64,000 nucleotides of DNA from DUQW01 sp050953825 (GCA_050953825.1 JBMNNF010000009.1:62001-126000), one strand, 5' to 3'; positions 33,932-42,339 are shown, counted from the first letter of the stretch. Numbers and translations: made by a program. The notes: generated by a model from the letters alone, not told the origin.

Positions 33932-33964
33932 AAAGACCGTTCTGTTGGTTTCAGAACGGTCTTT
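33932..33964. terminator. Bidirectional terminator between DUF2779 gene and thiN
   Basis: A 13-bp perfect stem, AAAGACCGTTCTG (33932-33944) with CAGAACGGTCTTT (33952-33964), seven-base loop. T-rich flanks occur on both strands, fitting the convergent genes. Confidence 0.92.
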
Positions 33965-33989
33965 GAGTTTTAATATTAAATTGTTAAAC

Positions 33990-34589
33990 TTATTTATTTT
34001 TTGATTGAACAAGTAATATAACTCCACTATCAATAATTAAATTAGCTGATTGGCTAATAATTTCATTAGACAGTCCTAATGTATCGTATTGATATAGTGT
34101 TTCATTATTTAGCGGATACATAGTGCCAGTTAAAGTTAATTTAGTATTCAAAAGTGGAAAGATTGATAAATATTTAAATTCCTCTTTTGGTATTGTGTAT
34201 TGTCCAACCTCAAGTCTTTTGATGGTATTATTATCATCAAAAATTAATAAATTATTATATTTTTCAAATAATAAAAGATTAGCAATTAAGTGATCAACTC
34301 GATTACCTTTAATCCCACCAACTAAAATAACATCATCAGTATATTCGTATGCATATTTTAAAGCGTAATGAGTATCTGAAATATCTTTATTTTGTGATAA
34401 TTTGATGTATTTTAAGTTATTAAGGATCTTTTTATCTTTTAAAGAATCAAAATCACCGATTGCCAGATCTATTTTTATGTTGTTTTTAATTAAATCCTTA
34501 ACCGCTCCATCAACCGCATAGATAACTCTGCCATCGGTTAATTTTTTAACATTTTTGGGCACTTTAGGTGCAACTACCGCTATTTTCAT
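33990..34589 (-). CDS. thiN: Thiamine pyrophosphokinase
   Basis: A 199-residue thiamine pyrophosphokinase, making thiamine diphosphate from thiamine and ATP. Key features: 'VIYAVDGAVKDLI', 'IDLAIGDFDSLKD' (Asp residues binding Mg2+-ATP), 'KDISDTHYALKYA' and 'ILVGGIKGNRVDHLIANL'. The C-terminal thiamine-binding beta domain is present. It is transcribed leftward, downstream of the thioredoxin-like gene. In Bacillus thiN sits near rpe/rsgA; here it is an isolated pair. No thiamine riboswitch is seen. Its presence suggests uptake of thiamine rather than full synthesis. Confidence 0.93.
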   Translation of the reverse strand: MKIAVVAPKVPKNVKKLTDGRVIYAVDGAVKDLIKNNIKIDLAIGDFDSLKDKKILNNLKYIKLSQNKDISDTHYALKYAYEYTDDVILVGGIKGNRVDHLIANLLLFEKYNNLLIFDDNNTIKRLEVGQYTIPKEEFKYLSIFPLLNTKLTLTGTMYPLNNETLYQYDTLGLSNEIISQSANLIIDSGVILLVQSKNK

Positions 34590-34626
34590 CTAAACATTCC
34601 TTTTAAATAATTATTATTCATTAAAT

Positions 34627-34950
34627 TTATTCTTCATAATAAGTCTCTAAAAATAAATCTAAATTTCTCCACTTAATAAACCCAGCTTCTCTAAATATTT
34701 CTTTACCGTCTTTGAAAATTAAAAGAGTTGGGGTGCTAAAGACGATATGAGTTCCTCTAAATAAAGGATTATTGGTTATATCTATATTGTATATATTAAT
34801 ATTAGGGTATTTTTTTGCATATTGATCATTGATCCTAAATTCAGCTGCATGACATAATCCGCAGTCATGTCCAATACCTAAAACTATTATTAGTTCTTTA
34901 TTGTTGTTTAAAATATTTATTATGTCATGATCATTTACGCTTAATATCAT
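34627..34950 (-). CDS. Thioredoxin-family protein with CGLC active site
   Basis: A 107-residue thioredoxin fold. The active site is 'GHDCGLCHAAE' (CxxC = CGLC instead of the standard CGPC), and the cis-Pro lies in 'FSTPTLLIFKDGKEIFREAGF'. There is no signal peptide or membrane segment, so it is cytoplasmic. The Leu in the active site and an Ile-rich N-terminus distinguish it from TrxA; it is a thioredoxin-like reductase of unknown partner. It is divergent from the lipoprotein gene at 35059, with about 110 bases between starts. Confidence 0.85.
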   Translation of the reverse strand: MILSVNDHDIINILNNNKELIIVLGIGHDCGLCHAAEFRINDQYAKKYPNINIYNIDITNNPLFRGTHIVFSTPTLLIFKDGKEIFREAGFIKWRNLDLFLETYYEE

Positions 34951-35033
34951 AATATCACCAGTATCATATTAGCAAATTATGTGAAAAATCACAAAATTAA
35001 CGCATTTACCAATAAAACCAGATACTTCGTTCG

Positions 35034-35039
35034 TATAAT
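35034..35039 (+). promoter_or_regulatory. -10 box of the lipoprotein gene at 35059
   Basis: TATAAT preceded by TTCG gives 'CGTATAAT'; no housekeeping -35 is at the right distance. An imperfect dyad TGTGA-AAAA-TCACA lies further upstream (34980-34993). Recognition by the nearby ECF sigma factor is a possibility that the sequence alone cannot settle. Confidence 0.4.
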
Positions 35040-35058
35040 AGGTGAAAAGGGAGGAAAG

Positions 35059-36159
35059 ATGATTATGAAAAAAACTTTCAAAAATTTATTATTAGTATTT
35101 TTATTAATTTTAGGAGGCGTTACATTATTAGCATGTGACGGTGTTGGTGGCAAAGGTTCACTAGCTAAAGATGAAGACGCATTTATGGTTCAAGCGGTAT
35201 CGGCTGCAAATATGAGTTCAGGTGGAATGTCATTATCAACCAATCAAAATGTTTCGTTAGACGCAAGTAACGCTAACAATCCATTAACAAGTGGAGTTGA
35301 ACTTACGATTGAAAATGCATTAGGTGAAGGCTTAGCTGAACTAGTCAATGAACAATTAAAGATGGTTCAAGATTTCTTAACTAACATTGAAATTAAACAT
35401 AAAAAGAATGATAGTACTGATCCACAACTAGCAAAATATGAAAAAATTGCATATTATGATACAGTTGATTTATTAGGTGTTAGCATTGATTATAAAATGT
35501 ATTACACTGTCACTGAACATGAAGAAGAAGTTGAAGAAGACGGCGAAGTTGAAGTTGAAACTGAATTTGATGGATTATTAGTTATCACTGTTGGGAAAAA
35601 TGTTAGAAAATTAGTTGTCCATGGTGAAGTTGAAGTTGAAACTGATGCTAAAGGCAACGTTGAAAAAGAATTAAAGGTTATCCATGAATATGCTACTGGA
35701 GTCGTAGAAATCAGCTCTAAAGTAGAAAAAGGTGAAAGAGAATTTACTTTCAAAGTTGATGATAATATTACTGGTGAAATCGAATTCAAATTAGAAATTG
35801 AAAACAAAAGAAGTGGCGTAGTCTTAAAGATTGAAACTAAATTTGAAGTTGGCGCTAAAGAATCTGAACTTAAATTAGAATTCGAATTAAAAGATGGTAA
35901 GAACGGTAAAGAAGTTCACATCAAGTTAGAAATCGAAAACTTAGAAATTCCTATCATTGGAAAAATTGAAGCTGACCTAGAAGCAACACTAGTAGTTGAA
36001 GATGCTACAGAAGTAGTTAAATTAAACTTCACATTTAACGGAAATGTTAAATATACTCCATTAACAGGTGCAGTTCAAGACTTAGACTTAGATTTCACTC
36101 ATACATTAGAAGTACCTAAGGTTCAAGCACCAGCGCAAAACGAAAACCCAGCTAACTGA
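35059..36159 (+). CDS. Lipoprotein, paralogous in outer domain to the anti-sigma candidate
   Basis: A 366-residue secreted lipoprotein from ATG 35059 (ribosome site GGGAGGAAAG). Signal peptide residues 4-25 end in LLAC, with Cys26 the lipidation site. After the lipobox come 'DEDAFMVQAVSAANMSS', a short helical segment 'LVNEQLKMVQDFLTNIE', then a long alternating Lys/Glu beta-rich region (for example repeated GEVEVET). The order of landmarks ('AFMVQAVSA', 'YYTVTE', 'LLVITVG', C-terminal 'FTFNGNVKYTPL') parallels the extracytoplasmic domain encoded at 36744, suggesting common ancestry. The stop is 56 bases before the sigma factor gene. No named family recognised. Confidence 0.75.
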   Translation: MIMKKTFKNLLLVFLLILGGVTLLACDGVGGKGSLAKDEDAFMVQAVSAANMSSGGMSLSTNQNVSLDASNANNPLTSGVELTIENALGEGLAELVNEQLKMVQDFLTNIEIKHKKNDSTDPQLAKYEKIAYYDTVDLLGVSIDYKMYYTVTEHEEEVEEDGEVEVETEFDGLLVITVGKNVRKLVVHGEVEVETDAKGNVEKELKVIHEYATGVVEISSKVEKGEREFTFKVDDNITGEIEFKLEIENKRSGVVLKIETKFEVGAKESELKLEFELKDGKNGKEVHIKLEIENLEIPIIGKIEADLEATLVVEDATEVVKLNFTFNGNVKYTPLTGAVQDLDLDFTHTLEVPKVQAPAQNENPAN

Positions 36160-36175
36160 TAAGATATATAAAATA

Positions 36176-36211
36176 TGATATAATATCCCTATAACATCTA
36201 TAGGGGTATTA
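36176..36211 (+). promoter_or_regulatory. Sigma-operon promoter with a palindrome over start site and ribosome site
   Basis: An extended -10 (TGATATAAT, 36176-36184) is followed by CCCTATA (36187-36193), five-base loop, TATAGGG (36199-36205), extendable outward with A/T pairs to roughly 36181-36211. The 3' arm contains the AGGGG ribosome site of the sigma gene (ATG at 36216). Since the predicted start is near 36191, the dyad is more likely a DNA operator than an RNA hairpin; an upstream start from the lipoprotein gene would instead allow the hairpin to hide the ribosome site. Confidence 0.55.
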
Positions 36212-36215
36212 TATT

Positions 36216-36743
36216 ATGACTGATGATATTTCAATTTTAATCGAAAGGTTAAAAGAAAAAGATAACAATGCATTTGAAATTATTTACTATCAAACGCACA
36301 AGATGGTTTATTCAATCATTTACGCAATTGTTAAAGATGATTTAGATGCCGAAGATTTAATGCAAGATACTTACATTAAAATGATTGAGAACATCAATTC
36401 TTTTAAACGTGGTCGTAATTTTAAAACTTGGTTAGGAACTATCGCCAGAAATTTAGCTATCGATCATTATCGCCGATACCAACGACAAGTAAATATCGAC
36501 CTACAAGTTGAAGAACAAGTATATTTTGAAGCGACAAGTGAAAACTTAGATTTAAAAGCCGAAGCGTTAGAACTTCTTGAAACGTTATCAAGTGATGAAC
36601 AAATGATTGTATTGTTACGTGTAGTTGATGAATTAACATTCCGTGAAATTTCTGAAATTACCAATCGTCCCTTAGGGACCGTCATATGGAGCTACAATCA
36701 ATCAATTAATAAATTATCAAAATTATATAAGGAGGTGTTGTAA
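36216..36743 (+). CDS. ECF-type RNA polymerase sigma factor
   Basis: A 175-residue sigma-70-family factor of the ECF group, with only regions 2 and 4. Region 2: 'AFEIIYYQTHKMVYSIIYAI', the core-binding 'DAEDLMQDTYIKMIENI' and -10-recognition 'FKTWLGTIARNLAIDHYRR'. Region 4: 'LETLSSDEQMIVLLRVVDEL' and the helix-turn-helix 'TFREISEITNRPLGTVIWSYNQS'. The gene directly downstream encodes a membrane protein with a short cytoplasmic N-terminus, starting immediately after this stop, which is the standard sigma/anti-sigma arrangement. Its regulon is unknown; its own promoter and the lipoprotein promoter are the first candidates. Confidence 0.93.
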   Translation: MTDDISILIERLKEKDNNAFEIIYYQTHKMVYSIIYAIVKDDLDAEDLMQDTYIKMIENINSFKRGRNFKTWLGTIARNLAIDHYRRYQRQVNIDLQVEEQVYFEATSENLDLKAEALELLETLSSDEQMIVLLRVVDELTFREISEITNRPLGTVIWSYNQSINKLSKLYKEVL

Positions 36744-37832
36744 GTGAGTAGAAAAGCTTTTAAGACTTCCTTAAAATCAGAATTTGATCAAAAAATTCCT
36801 AATGTCTTATCAAAAATTGATCTTGAAAATATTCATATCAAAGAAAAAGAAACTGCTACGTCTCGCTTTCGACGCCCCGTATTTAGATTAGTGACTTCAT
36901 TGTCACTAGCAGTAGTGGTAATTATCACAGTTTTAGCAATTACGTTAAATCGTGGTGGTAATACTGGCCCACTAGTGGCAACGAAACAAGATGAGGCAAT
37001 GATGACATCAGTTATTTCAGCGTATCAACTAGTTCACACTACTACTACCGCTAATATCGCCAATATTACATTATCTTCAAATGACAATGATGATGAGGGT
37101 CCAAATTTGGATCCAAATAATTTCTTTAATGAAATTACCAGCGAAATTGATGAATTCTTTTCCGGTATTGAAACGATTTTATTTGCTGATGATAAAGCAG
37201 ACTTACAACAAGACGAAGATGATGATTCATCATTTAAGTTAAGTGCTAAATCTAGTCATTTAAGTGGTTGGCAAAGTAGTTATGATGTTAAATACACGAT
37301 TACTGAAAATGAAGATGGAACTAAAACTGTTCAAGGATCGTTACTAATAGATAACAGGATGGTTTCTCAGTTTACTGGTACAGTTACTGAAACATCTGGT
37401 AATGAGGTAATAACTATTTATTACGACGATATCACTGTGGTAACTTGGGTGGAAAATGAAGGAACAGATAACGAAGTTACTATCTATAATATTTCAAGAC
37501 TGAATAAATCAGGTTTAACTGTTATTAAAGAATATGTTGAAAACGATAAAAGAGTCATTGAATTATTACCTAGCCCAAAAATCCTTAGTTCTTTATATCA
37601 AAAAGCGTATAAATTTATTACTAGTGAAGCTGACGGTAAAGATACTGTTGAAGTTATTTTAACTACTGAATCAACTATGTTTCAAATAAGTAGTGAGACA
37701 AGAATGATTATTACAGCTAGTGAAACAGCTGAATATATTGAATATACATACGATTTTAAAGGAAATATTACGATTTTAGGGATACTACAACCTTTCGAGT
37801 TTAGTATTACTATCAAACATCGTAAAGATTAA
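36744..37832 (+). CDS. Membrane-anchored protein, probable anti-sigma factor with lipoprotein-like sensor domain
   Basis: A 362-residue protein starting at GTG 36744 directly after the sigma stop (TAAGTG), with AAGGAGGTG upstream. Residues 1-46 are cytoplasmic and charged, one membrane segment spans about 47-68 ('LVTSLSLAVVVIITVLAITL'), and the remaining 290 residues are outside. The outer part begins 'KQDEAMMTSVISAYQLV', has an acidic linker, a helical stretch 'FFNEITSEIDEFFSGIE', then a beta domain 'YDVKYTITENEDGT' ending 'YTYDFKGNITILGILQPFEF'. This matches the layout of the lipoprotein encoded at 35059. The short N-terminus has no zinc-finger anti-sigma motif (no HxxxCxxC), so the anti-sigma role rests on position and topology. 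Confidence 0.7.
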   Translation: MSRKAFKTSLKSEFDQKIPNVLSKIDLENIHIKEKETATSRFRRPVFRLVTSLSLAVVVIITVLAITLNRGGNTGPLVATKQDEAMMTSVISAYQLVHTTTTANIANITLSSNDNDDEGPNLDPNNFFNEITSEIDEFFSGIETILFADDKADLQQDEDDDSSFKLSAKSSHLSGWQSSYDVKYTITENEDGTKTVQGSLLIDNRMVSQFTGTVTETSGNEVITIYYDDITVVTWVENEGTDNEVTIYNISRLNKSGLTVIKEYVENDKRVIELLPSPKILSSLYQKAYKFITSEADGKDTVEVILTTESTMFQISSETRMIITASETAEYIEYTYDFKGNITILGILQPFEFSITIKHRKD

Positions 37833-37837
37833 AAGTG

Positions 37838-37863
37838 AAAGCCGTATCAAAACGGCTTTTTTT
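37838..37863 (+). terminator. Terminator of the sigma/anti-sigma operon
   Basis: AAAGCCGT (37838-37845), six-base loop, ACGGCTTT (37852-37859) followed by T residues. Confidence 0.9.
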
Positions 37864-37938
37864 AAAAGATCTTATATTATGTATTATTCACTTATTTAAA
37901 TATACATAGTATCATGTATGTAATTTGAATCATATTGA

Positions 37939-38061
37939 AAAGAATTACGTGAACGAGATCAAGTGGGAAGAGTATATGCTTATTCGTTAACAGCAAATAC
38001 ATTTTCTTTTATTTTAGGAATATTAATTATTTTTTTAAAAGCCGTTATATTTTTTAATTAA
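37939..38061 (+). pseudogene. Remnant of a small membrane protein gene
   Basis: Between the anti-sigma terminator and comEA one frame reads as a sensible C-terminus without a start: 'KELRERDQVGRVYAYSLTAN' followed by a hydrophobic helix 'TFSFILGILIIFLKAVIF' and a stop at 38059. A stop codon (37936-37938) lies directly upstream in the same frame and no usable start with a ribosome site is seen. The 'ERDQ...AYS' run before a helix recalls small membrane proteins of the DUF2178/DUF6442 kind. It looks like the tail of a degraded gene left in the comE region. Confidence 0.45.
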
Positions 38062-38105
38062 AGTAAAGTAATAATTTTCAAACTATTATTAAATGAGGTG
38101 ATAGT

Positions 38106-38609
38106 TTGAAAAGATTGATTATCCCAATTGGAGTCATTATATTTTTAGTTGTTTCAGTTGGCATCTTTATTTCCAAACCAAAAAAAGAAACTTATACACA
38201 TCAAACTCCAAAAATAATTGTCGTTGAGATTTACGGAGAAGTTAATTTTCCTGGAAAATATCAAGTCTTAGAAAATATGACATTAAATGATTTAATTAGT
38301 TTTTCTCAAGGAGTAAAACCAACTGCAGATTTAACTAACATAAATTTAAATGAAGTACTTCAACCAAATTATCGATATCATATTCCGTCATCAAACGAAA
38401 ATGAAGAAAAACCTAACCAATATAATTTAAATGAAGTTAACTATAATGTGTTAATAACTATTCCTAACATCACCGAATCACGCGCTATTAGTATTTTAAC
38501 TTACCGCGAACAAGTAGGGAAATTTAATTCAATAGAAGAACTTTTAAATGTTAAAGGTATCGGCGAAGTTACATACAATAAGATCAAAGATTATTTCTTT
38601 ATCAGGTAA
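38106..38609 (+). CDS. comEA: ComEA-like DNA-binding competence protein
   Basis: A 167-residue membrane-anchored DNA receptor of natural transformation. One N-terminal membrane helix (residues about 4-22) is followed by an SLBB-like domain ('IIVVEIYGEVNFPGKYQVLE') and a C-terminal helix-hairpin-helix DNA-binding region ('NLNEVNYNVLITIPNITESR' and 'IEELLNVKGIGEVTYNKI'). The start is TTG at 38106 after GAGGTGAT. It overlaps comEC. In Bacillus comEB lies between the two; it is absent here. Confidence 0.88.
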   Translation: MKRLIIPIGVIIFLVVSVGIFISKPKKETYTHQTPKIIVVEIYGEVNFPGKYQVLENMTLNDLISFSQGVKPTADLTNINLNEVLQPNYRYHIPSSNENEEKPNQYNLNEVNYNVLITIPNITESRAISILTYREQVGKFNSIEELLNVKGIGEVTYNKIKDYFFIR

Positions 38610-40746
38610 AAGTTATCCATATTACTTTATAATAGCTGCGATAATAGCAGCTTTTTATAACGTTTTTTTTATTCTATTGGTATTACTGTTACTTTATAAG
38701 TTTAAGCGAAAATATAAAGTGAAGATTCTATTAATATTCTTATTAATAATAGCGGCATCATTTTCATTGAACTTTATATCAGCATCAAAAAAGCCTAAAG
38801 AAGAAATAAAAGGAGTAGTGGTAGAAGTCTATAATAATAAAAATAATTTAGTAATTAAATCTAAAAATATCAATTATTTAGTAAAAACACAGAACAAATA
38901 TAGTGTTGGTGATATTTTAATGGTTACTGGCCAAATTCAAAAACCACGTGGAGTAAGAGTCCCACATGGATTTAATTTACGTAAATATTATTTATCTAAA
39001 AATATTTATTATGAAATTAATCAGCCAGAAATTGATAAAATTGGATTTAATTATATCTATTATCCACAAAAGTTAATTGCAAAATATTTAGATTATTTTC
39101 CTAAACTTACCCAAACTTATCTAAGATCAATGATACTAGGGATTAATGAACATGAGTTAGAATTTAAACAATCAACCAACCTTCTTCAAATCTCATATTT
39201 AATTAATTTATCCGGCGTTTTAGTTTATACAGTTATTTCTATTTTTAAAAAAATATTTTATTACCTTGATATCGAAACTAGTCATCAAGAAAAAATAATT
39301 ATTACATTATTGTTTCTTTGGAGTTATGTGACAGGATTTAAATTAGTAATGTTAAGAATCTTGATTATGAGTTTAATTTCTTATATCAACCGAGTGTGGA
39401 ATTTAAAATTAACTAGATTAGATATTATTTTTTATACGTTTTTTAATATTATAATCATTAATCCTAATTTCATAAATTCAATTGGTTTTTCTTTAGGTTT
39501 TATTGTCATTACGACCATCAATTTAATTACTCCGGAAATTAAAATTAGCAATTCAATTATAAAAAGATATGTCTTATTTTTTATGGTTTATTTGTCGATA
39601 TTTCCAATTTTGATAAATTCCTTAAATATAATCTACTTACTGATGTTTATAATTACTCCAATTCTTGTCGTATTATATCGAAAAGGAGTGGTATATCTAT
39701 TTTTAATAGTGATAGTTTTGCCTTTATTATCCGATTTTGTAGAATTTATATTACATAATTTTGAAGTGATGATTACATATTTATCAAGTTTTGATTTAAG
39801 GATTACATTCCCAAGTTTTAACAATTTCTTAATGTTTATATACTATATTATAGTTATCTTTTTCTTTATAAATAAAAAACTCATCAATAAACATTTGTTA
39901 TCGCTATTTATATTGTTATTTATTACTTATAATAAGGCTTATTTTAATCCAACCTATAAATTATATTTTCTAGATGTTGACCAAGGTGACACAACTATTT
40001 TGATCACACCACATTACGAAGATGTCATAGTCATTGATGCTTACGGTGATGTTGTAAATGTTTTAAGGAAAATGGGTATTAGAAAAATAAATTATTTAAT
40101 TTTAACTCATCCAGATTATGATCATATTAGAGAAGCGAGCAATTTAATTACAAATTTTGATGTTAAAAATATATTAATTAATCCTTATGATGACTATAAA
40201 TTTGATGGCTATCATCCAATTAAAATCAAATCAGGAGATACGATTTTTAGTAATAATTATAAAATTACATTTTATTCACCATATAAAAATAACTTAAACA
40301 CAAACGATAACTCATTAGTCTTTAAGTTAGAATATTTGAATAATCAAGTTTTATTTTTAGGAGATATCTCTAAAAAAATAGAAATTGATTTAGTTAATAG
40401 ATACGGCGATGAATTAAAATCAAATATTTTAAAACTAGCTCATCATGGTTCAAATACATCTACCAGTTCCATCTTGTTAAATACGGTTAAACCTGATGAT
40501 GTCATAATATCGGCGGGATTTAATAATATATACGGTTTCCCTCATCAAGAAGTTATGGAGAACTTAGGTGACAAATATCAAATATATCGAACCGATTTAG
40601 ATCATACGATAGTTTATACAAATCGATTTAACTATGCAAAAACTACAAAATACTATCAAAATTATATAATTTATTATATAATAAAAGAGATACGAAAGGG
40701 AAGATTTTATGGACAGTTTAATCTATTTATATTATGGTGCAAGTGA
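38548..40746 (+). CDS. comEC: ComEC/Rec2 competence channel with metallo-beta-lactamase domain
   Basis: A 732-residue polytopic protein that transports single-stranded DNA across the membrane. N-terminal membrane segments surround an OB-like loop ('EEIKGVVVEVYNNKNN', 'QKPRGVRVPHGFNLRKYYLS'), followed by the Competence domain with many helices. The C-terminal metallo-beta-lactamase domain begins 'YFLDVDQGDTTIL', contains 'LTHPDYDHI', 'LFLGDIS' and 'ILKLAHHGSNTSTS'. The start is uncertain: ATG 38548 lies 62 bases inside comEA with no good ribosome site, but no better in-frame start exists. The 3' end overlaps holA by 38 bases, adding a tail of about 13 residues. Confidence 0.9.
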   Translation: MLKVSAKLHTIRSKIISLSGKSYPYYFIIAAIIAAFYNVFFILLVLLLLYKFKRKYKVKILLIFLLIIAASFSLNFISASKKPKEEIKGVVVEVYNNKNNLVIKSKNINYLVKTQNKYSVGDILMVTGQIQKPRGVRVPHGFNLRKYYLSKNIYYEINQPEIDKIGFNYIYYPQKLIAKYLDYFPKLTQTYLRSMILGINEHELEFKQSTNLLQISYLINLSGVLVYTVISIFKKIFYYLDIETSHQEKIIITLLFLWSYVTGFKLVMLRILIMSLISYINRVWNLKLTRLDIIFYTFFNIIIINPNFINSIGFSLGFIVITTINLITPEIKISNSIIKRYVLFFMVYLSIFPILINSLNIIYLLMFIITPILVVLYRKGVVYLFLIVIVLPLLSDFVEFILHNFEVMITYLSSFDLRITFPSFNNFLMFIYYIIVIFFFINKKLINKHLLSLFILLFITYNKAYFNPTYKLYFLDVDQGDTTILITPHYEDVIVIDAYGDVVNVLRKMGIRKINYLILTHPDYDHIREASNLITNFDVKNILINPYDDYKFDGYHPIKIKSGDTIFSNNYKITFYSPYKNNLNTNDNSLVFKLEYLNNQVLFLGDISKKIEIDLVNRYGDELKSNILKLAHHGSNTSTSSILLNTVKPDDVIISAGFNNIYGFPHQEVMENLGDKYQIYRTDLDHTIVYTNRFNYAKTTKYYQNYIIYYIIKEIRKGRFYGQFNLFILWCK

Positions 40747-41656
40747 ATATATTTTACGTAAAGAAATTAATAAATTATTAACGAAATTAAAGGTTGATGA
40801 GTATAATGTGATTAAGTATGATTTGTTAGAATCAGATTTTGTTGATGTGATTGAAGAACTGCAAACCATTTCATTTTTTCAAAGTCAAAAAGTTGTTTTG
40901 CTTTCTAGTATTTTAGAACTTTACAAACTTGATCAATACGATCAAGAACGTTTCATTTCTTATTTAGAAAAACCAAATCCGGATACAATTCTCATTATGT
41001 ATTCTAGTCAAATTAATGAAAATGAATCACCAATTACTAATGCTTTAAATCTATATGCGAAGATAATAAAAATGGAAGATATTCAGAAAAAAGATCTACC
41101 TAATATCATCAGAAAAAGTTTTAATGACGATGACTATCAAATCAATGAACAAGCAATAACTGAATTAATTGAAAGAACTAATGGTGATTTTCAAGCGATT
41201 GAGCAAGAAATTACTAAACTTAAACTGTATGCATATGACCAAAAGGTTATTACAATTCAAGCTATTAGACTATTAGTTAGTAAAAACTTAGAACATAACA
41301 CCTTTGAATTATCATCAGCTATTTTAAATAAAGAACGAACTAAAGCAATTCAAATTTATTATGATTTATTAGTGGCTAACGTTCAACCAACGATGATTAT
41401 TAGTTATTTATCCGGACGTGTTCGCGATTTAATTCATACTAAATTATTACTAGCTAGAAACTATTCGCAAGACATGATAGCGAAGCACTTTCAAATAACT
41501 GATGGTCGAGCTTATTATATGGTAAGAGATGCCAAAAAATTAAGTATTGATGATTTAGAAAAATATTTAGGACAACTTTCTGATTTGGATTTTGATATCA
41601 AATCAGGTAATATTGACGCACGTTTAGGTGTTGAGTTATTTTTATTTGGAGTATAA
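40709..41656 (+). CDS. holA: DNA polymerase III delta subunit
   Basis: A 315-residue clamp-loader delta subunit, which opens the beta clamp. The N-terminus 'IYLYYGASEYILRKEINKLL' replaces the degenerate nucleotide-binding loop, followed by 'LQTISFFQSQKVVLLSS', the beta-wrench region, then a C-terminal helical collar domain ('LSGRVRDLIHTKLL', 'YYMVRDAKKLSI'). The ATG follows GAAAGGGA and lies inside comEC; a TATAAT at about 40677 could give it a separate promoter. The position after comEC and before rpsT is conserved in Bacilli. Confidence 0.93.
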   Translation: MDSLIYLYYGASEYILRKEINKLLTKLKVDEYNVIKYDLLESDFVDVIEELQTISFFQSQKVVLLSSILELYKLDQYDQERFISYLEKPNPDTILIMYSSQINENESPITNALNLYAKIIKMEDIQKKDLPNIIRKSFNDDDYQINEQAITELIERTNGDFQAIEQEITKLKLYAYDQKVITIQAIRLLVSKNLEHNTFELSSAILNKERTKAIQIYYDLLVANVQPTMIISYLSGRVRDLIHTKLLLARNYSQDMIAKHFQITDGRAYYMVRDAKKLSIDDLEKYLGQLSDLDFDIKSGNIDARLGVELFLFGV

Positions 41657-41658
41657 AA

Positions 41659-42339
41659 ATGAAATATAAAAACATTTTAGTATTTGATTTTGAGACAACT
41701 GGTGTTAATCCCAGTTTTGATGAAATTATTGAAATTGGGGCAATTAAACTAGAAAAAATAAATGATAATTATGAAGTAGTTGATGAACTATCAGTTTTAA
41801 TAAAACAAGATTTTCCTCTACCGCCAAAGATAACTGAAATCACGGGAATAACTGATGAAATGTTAGCTCAAAATGGAGTTACACGAGATGTCGCTTTTCA
41901 AATGTTTAATAATTTGTATACTAAAGATTGCTTACTAATTGCTTATAATATTCAATTTGATATCTGGTTTTTAATAAACTTATATCGAAAAGAGTTTGAC
42001 AAGTTTTTTGAAATAGAAAACGATCTATTAGATGCCATGGCAGTTTATAAAGACTTTCACGCTTACCCACATCGACTGGAATCAGCACTAGCCACATATC
42101 CAGTTGGAGTTCCTAACTCACATAGAGCATCTGATGATGCTAAAGCAACTTATTTACTATTAAAAAAGATGGAAGCGGAACTTCCATCTCGGATTAATTT
42201 GGATACATTTGATTTAACTAAATTTGTAAATGTCATTGGACAAAATCCAAAATACAAAATTCCGTTAAATCAAAGACTAAAACATGTGACATATGTTGAC
42301 CATTGGCCTAATCAGCAATTAATATATAAAAAAAGATAG
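41659..42339 (+). CDS. DEDDh 3'-5' exonuclease, DnaQ/PolC epsilon-like
   Basis: A 226-residue protein with the DnaQ-type exonuclease fold: Exo I 'LVFDFETTGVNPSFDEIIEI', 'KITEITGITDEML', Exo II 'LIAYNIQFDIWFL', Exo III 'NSHRASDDAKATYLL' with the DEDDh His in place. It is free-standing, not fused to a polymerase or helicase. Two bases separate it from holA, suggesting a role with the replisome as a proofreading or repair exonuclease, though this is inferred from context. A C-terminal 45-residue extension ('NQRLKHVTYVDHWPNQQLI') is of unknown role. Confidence 0.88.
   Translation: MKYKNILVFDFETTGVNPSFDEIIEIGAIKLEKINDNYEVVDELSVLIKQDFPLPPKITEITGITDEMLAQNGVTRDVAFQMFNNLYTKDCLLIAYNIQFDIWFLINLYRKEFDKFFEIENDLLDAMAVYKDFHAYPHRLESALATYPVGVPNSHRASDDAKATYLLLKKMEAELPSRINLDTFDLTKFVNVIGQNPKYKIPLNQRLKHVTYVDHWPNQQLIYKKR

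Noticed and set aside
34980..34993. CRP/FNR site TGTGA-N4-TCACA
   Set aside because: The half-sites fit but the spacer is 4 instead of 6 bases, and no CRP-like gene is near. Noted only as an imperfect dyad.
35013..35035. SigW-like ECF promoter before the lipoprotein gene (TAAAAC ... CGTA)
   Set aside because: The spacer is 13 bases rather than about 16, and the sigma operon promoter has no matching pair, so a shared ECF motif cannot be shown.
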